Position numbers and translations under genes: made by a program. The notes below the pieces were generated by a model. That model was given only the letters and a program-made list of their open reading frames with translations, ran no database searches and was not told the origin of the DNA. A stretch of DNA of 37,681 nt from Basidiobolus meristosporus CBS 931.73. Taxonomy: Eukaryota; Basidiobolomycota; Basidiobolomycetes; Basidiobolales; Basidiobolaceae. Shown here piece after piece: positions 30,649 through 37,681 of the stretch (positions are counted from its first letter, which is position 1; each line of letters opens with the position of its first letter). The stretch covers positions 1 to 37,681 of the forward strand of contig MCFE01000770.1 of assembly GCA_002104905.1 (NCBI GenBank). The letters are read 5' to 3'.

Positions 30649-31017
30649 TGTTGAAATATTGGACTATTTGGTATCATTCAGCAGCTAAAAATTTACTTAA
30701 CAATTCTAGGCTAGTCTTAGTCACTGTAGGACTCATTTACTGCCCTAACTTCGCCACTTTCTCCAGATATATGATCTTATGATTATTCCCCTATAGTCAG
30801 GATCAAACTAGCACTATTACCAAACATTATGTACTAACCCTGAAACAGTTACAGAATGCTCCTGAATATTGAGAAACCCTCCCTACTTAGTGTTGCAGCT
30901 GTATTACTTCTACAAAGGTATAAATACTGAGCTTCTTTATGAATAAACAACAGTTCAACTATTATCACTATTTCTTGATAAGTTCCTTATATCCAAATCA
31001 CTTCTTAAATTGCAACA
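30649..31017 (+). repeat. Copia-2a 5' LTR
   Basis: A 369-base LTR, TGTTGAAATA to TAAATTGCAACA, nearly identical to 31585-31954. TATAAATA at 30919-30926 and AATAAA at 30942-30947. The primer-binding site GGTTATGAGCCCC follows at 31018-31030, the same half-tRNA iMet type as Copia-1 although the LTRs are unrelated. Confidence 0.92.
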
Positions 31018-31021
31018 GGTT

Positions 31022-31051
31022 ATGAGCCCCGATTGCCTTAATCTATTCTAA
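31022..31051 (+). CDS. Upstream mini-ORF starting in the Copia-2a primer-binding site
   Basis: ATG inside the primer-binding site opens nine codons (MSPDCLNLF) and a TAA, ending two bases before the gag ATG at 31054. Copia-2b has the identical arrangement at 31959-31988, with gag at 31991. In Copia-1 the equivalent ATG is the gag start itself (MSPKLSLSS). Because it is the first ATG after the likely transcription start, gag translation would need leaky scanning or reinitiation. Whether the peptide is made is unknown. Confidence 0.5.
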   Translation: MSPDCLNLF

Positions 31052-31053
31052 AG

Positions 31054-31584
31054 ATGACTTCTACCAGCAAACAAAGCAATACCAACATCTTCCCTGTAAA
31101 GGAGAGGTTTGATGGGAAGAACTACAGACTTTGGAGAATCAAGATGCAGATCCACCTTGAGGAAAGAAAGCTTTGGAACATAGTAACAGGAAAGGAAGTT
31201 GAGCCCAAAGGAACAGCAGAAGATGTGGAGAAGTTTCAAGAGAAGGAGAGAAAGGCCTTCAATGCAATATGCATCAATGTGCAAGACTCCTTCATTGGAC
31301 AAATCCATGCCTCAAGTACTGCCAAAGCAGCATGGGAATCCTTAGAGAAGATCTTTAGAGCAAAGTCAGTATCAAGCAAGCTTTATTTGAAACAAAAGTT
31401 CTTCAACATGAGAAAAAAGCCAGATGATGACATGCTACAACTCATTACCAGAATGGAGACACTTGCAGAAGAACTTTACAGTATTAATGCTGGTGTAGAT
31501 GATGAAGAAAAGATACTCTGTCTGCTTTGCAGCCTACCAGACGAGTATGAGCCACTCATACTTTCTTTTGAAAGCAGAGAAGAC
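31054..31584 (+). pseudogene. gag: Copia-2a gag, 5' part only
   Basis: An open frame of 177 codons with a DUF4219-like start (FDGKNYRLWRIKM) and the UBN2-type domain (AFNAICINVQDSFIGQI, KLYLKQKFFNMR, LPDEYEPLILSFESRED). It is identical to Copia-2b gag except for a handful of substitutions and contains no stop. It ends exactly where the LTR of Copia-2b starts (31585), within the UBN2 domain, so zinc knuckle and pol are absent. The copy is a young, truncated neighbour of 2b. Confidence 0.9.
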
Positions 31585-31954
31585 TGTTGACATATTGGAC
31601 TATTTGGTATTATTCAGCAGCTAAAAATTTACTTAACAATTCTAGGCTAGTCTTAGTCACTGTAGGACTCATTTTCTGCCTTAACTTCGCCACTTTCTCC
31701 AGATATATGATCTTATGATTATTCCCCTATAGTCAGGATCAAATTAGCACTATTACCCAAACATTATGTACTAACCCTGAAACTGTTGCAGAATGCTCCT
31801 GAATATTGAGAAACCCTCCCTACTTAGTGCTGCAGCTGTATTACTTCTACAAAGGTATAAATACTGAGCTTCTTTATGAATAAACAACAGTTCAACTATT
31901 ATCACTATTTCTTGATAAGTTCCTTATATCCAAATCACTTCTTAAATTGCAACA
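31585..31954 (+). repeat. Copia-2b 5' LTR
   Basis: A 370-base LTR, TGTTGACATA to TGCAACA, with only a few differences from 30649-31017. TATA begins at 31856 and AATAAA is at 31879-31884. The primer-binding site is 31955-31967 and the upstream mini-ORF 31959-31988. Confidence 0.92.
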
Positions 31955-31990
31955 GGTTATGAGCCCCGATTGCCTTAATCTATTCTAAAG

Positions 31991-33676
31991 ATGACTTCTA
32001 CCAGCAAACAAAGCAATACCAACATCTTCCCTGTAAAGGAGAGGTTTGATGGGAAGAACTACAGACTTTGGAGAATCAAGATGCCAATCCACCTTGAGGA
32101 AAGAAAGCTTTGGAACATAGTAACTGGAAAGGAAGTTGAGCCCAGAGGAACAGCAGAAGATGTGGAGAAGTTTCAAGAGAAGGAGAGAAAGGCCTTCAAT
32201 GCAATATGCATCAATGTGCAAGACTCCTTCATTGGACAAATCCATGCCTCAAGTACTGCCAAAGCAGCATGGGAATCCTTAGAGAAGATCTTTAGAGCAA
32301 AGTCAGTATCAAGCAAGCTTTATTTGAAACAAAAGTTCTTCAACATGAGAAAAAAGCCAGATGATGACATGCTACAACTCATTACCAGAATGGAGACACT
32401 TGCAGAAGAACTTTACAGTATTAATGCTGGTGTAGATGATGAAGAAAAGAGACTCTGTCTGCTTTGCAGCCTACCAGACAAGTATGAGCCACTCATACTT
32501 TCTTTTGAAAGCAGAGAAGACAACTTGACTTTAGACTATGTCAAAGGAAGACTTCTCCATGAAGAACTCAGACGTAATGATCAAGCAGAGAAAATTGAAG
32601 ATAATGTTTTATTCAGTTCAGAAAGGCATACAGAAAAGAAGGGAAAGCAACAAAACCGAAGAAAACCTGGCTGCTGTAACTACTGTAAGAAGCCAGGACA
32701 CTGGGCAAGAGAATGCAAGAAGAAACAAGCAGACGAAAAACAGAAACTAGAGCAGGCAAACCATATAACTACTGATGAACAGTTATTTGTCACTGTACAA
32801 GAGAGTGCAAGTAACCAAAGTAATGAATGGTATATTGACTCTGGAGCATCACAGCATATTTGTGGTATAAAGGATTGGTTCAGCAACTTAAAGACTATTC
32901 CCGTAAGAAAGGTTTATCTGGGAGATAACTCTGCATTGGAAGCTACCGCTAGTGGGTCTATACAACTAAATATGAGTGATAACTCAGGGGCAACAACAGC
33001 AAAACTGACTGACGTACTCTATGTACCTGGAATAGCTAAGAACCTACTCTCAGTCAGTAAAGCAACTACTCAGGGACTGAAATTCGTTTTTACTAAGCTG
33101 AGCTGCTCAATATTGAGTGAAAATGGACAAAAATTAGCTTTGGGAATCAGAGATCACAATATATACAAGTTACAATGCAAGATCATTGTACATGAGTATG
33201 TCAACATTGCTGAAACTGATGAAACCAACTGGGAGACGTGGCATAGGAGGCTAGGACACATAGGGGAACAGAAAATGAGCCAATTGGTGAAAAATCAGCT
33301 TGTTTTGGGCCTAAAATACTCAATTCCAATCAAATTGAATGTTTGTAAGGGATGTTCATATGGCAAACAAGCTAGGCAACGTTTCAAGAGCTCAGAAGGC
33401 ATCAATACCACCGAAAAATTGGCTATTGTACACTCAGACATATGTGGCCCCATGAGAACACTGTCCTTTGGAGCCAAGAGATACTTTATGACGTTTATTG
33501 ATGACAAGACAAGATATACATGGGTGTACTTCCTCAAAACAAAGGATGAAGCTTTAGAGATGTTTAAGCACTTCAAGAACATGGCAGAAACACAAACTGG
33601 GTGTAAATTGAAGGTACTACAAAGTGACAATGGAGGAGAATACTGCTCAAAGGAGTTTGCAAAATACTGCTTGTGA
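31991..33676 (+). pseudogene. gag-pol: Copia-2b gag-protease-integrase, one nonsense codon
   Basis: A 561-codon frame: gag (NYRLWRIKM, UBN2-type domain to about residue 190), a complete zinc knuckle CCNYCKKPGHWARECKKK (CX2CX4HX4C, about 32680-32720), protease with WYIDSGASQHI (near 32830) and VLYVPGIAKNLLSVSK, the integrase zinc region (WHRRLGHIG; CKGCSYGKQARQ), and the rve core to its second Asp (HSDICGP near 33437; LQSDNGGEYCS near 33630). It ends at a TGA (33674-33676), after which the same frame continues, so it is a single nonsense change. The start ATG lies 36 bases after the LTR and agrees with copy 2a. Confidence 0.93.
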
Positions 33677-34190
33677 ACTGGTATACTTCAACAGACCACA
33701 GTTCCTCATACTCCACAGCAAAATGGAGTAGCAGAACGTGCAAATAGAACAATAGTAGAGATGGGAAGATCTATGCTACATGATAAGGGAATGGACTACA
33801 AGTTTTGGGCTGAATCTGTTGCTACCGCTGTATACATCAAGAACAGATGCCTGACAACAGCACTACGTGATTCTACACCCTTTGAAGCATATACAGGCAA
33901 AAAACCAGATCTCCAGCACCTCAGGATCTTTGGCAGTGATGTTTTTTATCACATCCCTGACAAAAAACGCTCAAAGCTGGAACCAAAGAGTAGAAAAGGG
34001 ATCTTTCTTGGGTATTGTGAAGATACTAAAGGGTATAGAGTGTATGATGGCGAAATTCAGAAGCTGATCAAGAGCAGGGACATTGTAATTTGAGGAGAAT
34101 TCAGATTAGAAAGCCACAGAAATCATTGGCCAGCTGCCTGATGATGCAATCAACACAAATGAAGAAGATACGTACCAAATCCAGCCAGAG
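33677..34190 (+). pseudogene. pol: Copia-2b integrase, catalytic Glu region and C-terminus
   Basis: In frame with the preceding part: PHTPQQNGVAERANRTIVEM supplies the catalytic Glu near 33735, so the DDE triad is complete across the TGA. The C-terminal module follows (HLRIFGSDVFYHIPDKKR, GIFLGYCEDTKGYRVYD, IKSRDIV). A one-base frameshift near 34088 and a TAG near 34107 break the linker to RT. Confidence 0.9.
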
Positions 34191-35188
34191 ATGGAAGATA
34201 CTTTTACCAGTTCCAGATCAGAACAGATTATCCCAGTTAGGAGATCTACCAGAATAAGAAATGCCCCTGGATCCTGGTGGCAGACATCCAATGATCATGA
34301 AGAAGCTTATCTTGCCTTATGTGCCAAACCTCAGAATCTGGAACAGGCAATGCAAGGTCCAGATGCTACTAAGTGGCAACAAGCCATGCAGGAGGAGTAC
34401 CAATCACTGATCAAGGCAAAAACGTGGGAACTGGTAGATTTACCAATTGGGAGAAAGCCAATAGGATGTAGATGGGTCTACAAGATCAAGATAACCTCAA
34501 ATGGTGCCGTTGATAAGTACAAGGCTAGATTGGTAGCTAAAGGATATTCCCAGATCCAGGGACTAGACTTTAAGGAAACTTTTGCTCCGGTTGCCAAGTT
34601 TAACTCTATTAGGACAGTTCTAGCCCTGGCAGCTGTACACAGTCTAGATCTACACCAAATGGACGTCAAAACAGCCTTTCTAAATGGGGATTTGCAAGAA
34701 ACTATATATATGGAGCAACCAGAAGGTTTTACCAATCCAAAAAGCCCCATAAGGTGTGCAAACTTAGAAAATCGTTGTATGGGCTTAAGCAGGCACCCAG
34801 AACATGGTATAACAAGATTGACACATATCTAGAGGAAATTGGGTTCTCTCGTAGCACTGCAGATCACAGTATATATGTGAAACAGCTCAAAAAGGGTGTG
34901 ATCATCCTAGTTCTTTATGTGGACAACCTAATTATCGCTACATGTGATCAAGAGGCACTTAAACAGACAAAATCAGATCTCTTCAGCAAGTTTGAGATGA
35001 AAGATCTTGGAAAATTGAGCTATTTTCTTGGAATTGAGGTCAAATTTGACATACCTACGCAGAAAATTGTGCTGAATCAGTCTAAGTACATCAGGGACAT
35101 TCTTAGATGCTTCAAAATGGAAAATTGCAAGCCTGCAGCAACCCCAATGGACAATAACCTGAAATTAAGCAAATCTCAGCCAGTTATG
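34191..35188 (+). pseudogene. pol: Copia-2b reverse transcriptase, truncated
   Basis: The frame gives WELVDLPIGRKPIGCRWVYK, YKARLVAKGYSQIQGLDF, ETFAPVAKFNSIR and HQMDVKTAFLNGDLQETIYM, then a frameshift near 34750; the next frame continues CKLRKSLYGLKQAPRTWYNK and the palm. The catalytic motif reads YVDN in place of YVDD (near 34920), so the second Asp is lost and this copy cannot reverse transcribe. LSYFLGIEVKFD and the thumb follow, up to ATPMDNNLKLSKSQP, where the Gypsy-2 LTR begins at 35189. RNase H and the 3' LTR lie outside the window beyond Gypsy-2. Confidence 0.92.
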
Positions 35189-35556
35189 TGTTACAAGTCT
35201 TGGTATAAGAGTTGTAGAGGAATAGGGAGTTTAGCTAGTATTGTATTCACTAAAACTTGAACTGATTTTTATTGAGGTTCCAGCAGCTCCTTATATACAT
35301 TTTGCCAGATCAATTGCTGACTAATTGTATTTCCTAATGTAGGTTGTGGCTGATGACTCATTTGATTGCATCATCATCACCCAATAAGATCCTACTTAAT
35401 ATATCTAGTTCTGTCTGATAAGGATCTGCTGATTCATTTGCTGACTAATGCTGCTGATTTCATAGATAATACTGATGTACTGATAACCTAAACATATACT
35501 AACTGATTTGACTAAAAACTGATCTAACTTAAACATTCAAGCGGCAGATCATAACA
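35189..35556 (-). repeat. Gypsy-2 3' LTR
   Basis: A 368-base LTR (plus-strand TGTTACAAG to GATCATAACA). On the minus strand TATATAAG (35290-35297) is followed 22 bases later by AATAAA (35268-35273). The candidate target duplication on the left is TATG (35185-35188); the other side is outside the window. On the minus strand the purine-rich GTAGGGGAGAA (35557-35567) precedes it as polypurine tract. Confidence 0.92.
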
Positions 35557-35566
35557 TTCTCCCCTA

Positions 35567-36552
35567 CTAAAGTTGAGAGGGTTCTCCTGAATCTCTTTTC
35601 TTGTGATACCAATATCTTGATGGTTCAGTATTATCAGCAAGTCTTGCAAGCTTGAGTCTGTCCCTATGCACTAAGTCTTCCCGGATATTACCTTGCTTGT
35701 CCACCAGTTGGTAAGTTGCAAATGGACATTCTCTGATGATCTTGAATGGTCCTGTCCATTGTGGCTCAAACTTCTTCCGAGTGTTGTTTCTTAGCAATAC
35801 AAAGTTCCCAACTGTCAATGCTTCTGGTGCTATAGTCTTATCAAATCTCTGCTTCATCTTTTCTGCACTTTGAGATACTTTGGTCTGTGCCTCTTGACGT
35901 CTTTGTTCCAGTTGCTGGTGTCTACTTGGCTGACTGAGTTCATCTTCTAAGGTGTCTGTAAGCTTTGGTTGTGTGAGATCTCCTGGAATCCTTGGTTCAC
36001 ATCCATAAACTAAGTAAAATGGTGATTGCTGGGTGGTGTTGTGTACTCTGACTCTGCATGCAAAGAGTGCTTGGTCTATATACTCATCCCATCGACTGAC
36101 AACTCCATTTGCATACTTGGTCAGCATTTTTCCAAATAATCCATTAAACCGCTCAGTGATTCCATTAGTTCTGGGGTGATATGCCAAGGTTTTCAAGTGT
36201 CTGATCTGCTGCATTTCCAGGTAAGCCTCTAATGTCTTTGCCATAAAGTTTGCACCTCTATCGGATAAGATCTCCACAGGGCATCCAAACTTCATCAGGA
36301 TCTCATGGTAAATGAAACTTGCAACTTCTTGTTCACTGGCTATTGGTACAGCTTTAGCAACTGGCCATTTAGTGGCATGGTCAATTGCTACTAGAATCCA
36401 ACGGTTACATTTCCTGGTAGTTGGCAGTCTTCCAATAAAGTCAATTCCCCATCTCTCAAATGGTCTTGACAGGCTCCAAAGGGAAGAGTTTGGCAATTCT
36501 TTGTGGCTGGCCCTGATTGATTTGGCAGTTTGGGCATGTTTTCACTAGCTTC
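35567..36552 (-). pseudogene. pol: Gypsy-2 integrase, lightly frameshifted
   Basis: The rve core is complete: WGIDFIGRLP (Asp), ILSDRGANF (Asp), RTNGITERFNG (Glu), followed by LVYGCEPRIPGD, a helical linker and a GPY/F-type module (WTGPFKII) with a short tail ending at 35567; no chromodomain is seen. Between 36490 and 36552 two small frameshifts separate the core from the upstream zinc-binding region, whose CPNCQ pair is near 36525. Apart from those the 309-codon frame is open, making this one of the least decayed proteins in the window. Confidence 0.92.
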
Positions 36553-37681
36553 TCAATAGTCTTGTTTCATTCTGGGCCACCATGCTCTGGCTTTCACAAG
36601 GCTATAGGTTCCTTCAATCCCAAGATGTCCATATCCATTGTGTAGCTTATGTATCAAATCCAGGCAAGCAACATAAGGACAATAGGCAATAGGGCTTCCA
36701 TCAACAATTCGGTAGAGTGTTTCATCCTGTACAACAAATTTGCTGGCTTCATCACGGATTATCTTCTTGATATCTTCATCCACCTCATTAGGAATGGCTT
36801 GGTCCTCCAAGTACTTTGGTAATAGGCTAGGCCAATCTGATTCATGCACCAAGTTGAGTTGTGCAACTTGATCTAATCTTGATAAGGCATCAGCAACCGT
36901 GTTGTTTTTTCCAGGGCAGTAGACAATCTCCAGGTCAAATTGCTGAATGTATTCACTCCATCTTGTCATTCTTCTAGAGAGTACCTTCTGAGTAAATATA
37001 TACTTGAGGGAGGCATGGTCAGTCTTCACAGTGCATTTGACTCCTTCAATATAGCATCTCCATGTCTTCAAACAGTGTATTATAGCAAGCATCTCCTTCT
37101 CATGGACTGGATAGTTCTGTTCTGCTGAGTTCAGTTTCTTGGATTCAAAGGCAACAGGGTAGTCCTTTCCCTTGTGTTCTTGGCTCAGCACTCCACCAAT
37201 TGCATAATCTGAAGCATCTGTGCATAGAGTGAACTCTTTTCTGAAGTCTGGTATTCTTAAGCTTGGCAACTTAGCAAGTTCATTCTTTAGCGTCTGGAAG
37301 GCAGTCTCACAAGCTATGTCCCACTTGTAGGTATTGTCTTTCTTGAGGATATCAGTTAAAGGGGCTGCAATACTTGCAAATGACTTGACAAATCTCCGAT
37401 AATAGGAAACCATTCCAAGGAAGGATCTGAGTTCTGATATGCTATGGGGCTGCTTCAAATTCTTGATTACTTCCACCTTCTTGGGGTCTAAGGTTACTCC
37501 TGTGCTAGTCACTATGTGTCCCAGATATTCTACGTGTTCCTTGAAGAATTCACACTTGGCTAGCTTGCCATATAGCTTGTTCTCTCTTAGTTTCTTCAAC
37601 ACCTTTTCAATGTGTACCATGTGATCCTTTTCTGTCTTGCTGTATATCAATATGTCATCCAGGTAGATTATCACAAACTTG
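36553..37681 (-). CDS. pol: Gypsy-2 reverse transcriptase (partial) and RNase H
   Basis: An open frame that enters the window at its right edge. It begins in the RT palm at VIIYLDDILIYSK (catalytic YLDD intact), continues LGHIVTSTGVTLDPKKVE, RSFLGMVSYYRRFVKSFA, then the RNase H domain with LCTDASDYAIGGVLSQ (Asp), PVHEKEMLAI (Glu) and VKTDHASLKYI (Asp), ending NNTVADALSRL. It then reaches the His pair of the integrase zinc region (HKLHNGYGHLG) before a frameshift near 36552. No stop interrupts 373 codons. Gag, protease and the RT fingers lie outside the window. The element is inserted antisense in Copia-2b. Confidence 0.93.
   Translation of the reverse strand, partial: KFVIIYLDDILIYSKTEKDHMVHIEKVLKKLRENKLYGKLAKCEFFKEHVEYLGHIVTSTGVTLDPKKVEVIKNLKQPHSISELRSFLGMVSYYRRFVKSFASIAAPLTDILKKDNTYKWDIACETAFQTLKNELAKLPSLRIPDFRKEFTLCTDASDYAIGGVLSQEHKGKDYPVAFESKKLNSAEQNYPVHEKEMLAIIHCLKTWRCYIEGVKCTVKTDHASLKYIFTQKVLSRRMTRWSEYIQQFDLEIVYCPGKNNTVADALSRLDQVAQLNLVHESDWPSLLPKYLEDQAIPNEVDEDIKKIIRDEASKFVVQDETLYRIVDGSPIAYCPYVACLDLIHKLHNGYGHLGIEGTYSLVKARAWWPRMKQDY

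Noticed and set aside
31048-31308. An 86-codon antisense frame, also at 31985-32245
   Set aside because: Antisense shadow of the two nearly identical Copia-2 gag genes.
1-37681. CRISPR array, secondary-metabolite cluster or host gene family
   Set aside because: No spaced short repeats and no non-transposon protein domain recognised on either strand.

Overview
The window reads as a transposon graveyard from a fungal genome, most likely a basidiomycete and probably an Agaricomycete. This is inference. It rests on a Ty3/gypsy polyprotein of a type I know from basidiomycetes (long region ahead of a DSG protease, FVDD reverse transcriptase, integrase without chromodomain), a CACTA Tnp2-type transposase remnant with Agaricomycete-like motifs, and HARBI1-like DDE transposases. 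No intact host gene, tRNA, rRNA or CRISPR array was found. Apart from the first ~1.48 kb, which is GC- and CpG-rich, the sequence is AT-rich and poor in CpG, and almost every reading frame is broken by stops or small frameshifts.

Layout: 1-1475, anonymous GC-rich block; ~1560-1850, gypsy integrase scrap (-). 1863-5899, two same-strand copies of one copia family (Copia-1a: LTR and 5' gag only; Copia-1b: LTR to mid-RT). 5900-16200, Copia-1c on the minus strand, split in its RT gene by an 8-kb Gypsy-1 element (7025-15060, target-site duplication CTGG). Gypsy-1 is itself split in its integrase by a solo LTR of a related family (8655-9458, GCGT duplication). 16200-16540, Copia-1 deletion scrap (+). 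~17470-18270, CACTA/Tnp2 transposase C-terminal half (-). 18289-~21060, Harbinger-like copy A. 21197-25507, Copia-1d (-), carrying a nested solo LTR of its own family and a Gypsy-2 solo LTR. ~25571-29155, Harbinger-like copy B, inverted relative to A, with another Gypsy-2 solo LTR. 29156-30328, shortened copy C. 30329-30648, truncated Gypsy-2 LTR. 30649-35188, a Copia-2 pair (2a: LTR and 5' gag; 2b: LTR to RT). 35189-37681, Gypsy-2 on the minus strand, inserted in Copia-2b and running off the right edge.

The relative order of events can be read from the nesting: Copia-1c, then Gypsy-1, then the Gypsy-3 solo LTR; Harbinger C, then a Gypsy-2 LTR, then Copia-2, then the Gypsy-2 element at the right edge. 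Copia-2 and Gypsy-2 have the best-preserved frames and are probably the youngest. Both copia families carry a primer-binding site matching the anticodon arm of initiator tRNA-Met (half-tRNA priming), and the ATG in that site is either the gag start (Copia-1) or opens a 9-codon upstream ORF (Copia-2). All five LTR families place AATAAA 22-26 bases after the TATA box. No new defence or metabolic system was found; the notable observations concern retroelement architecture and rearrangement.
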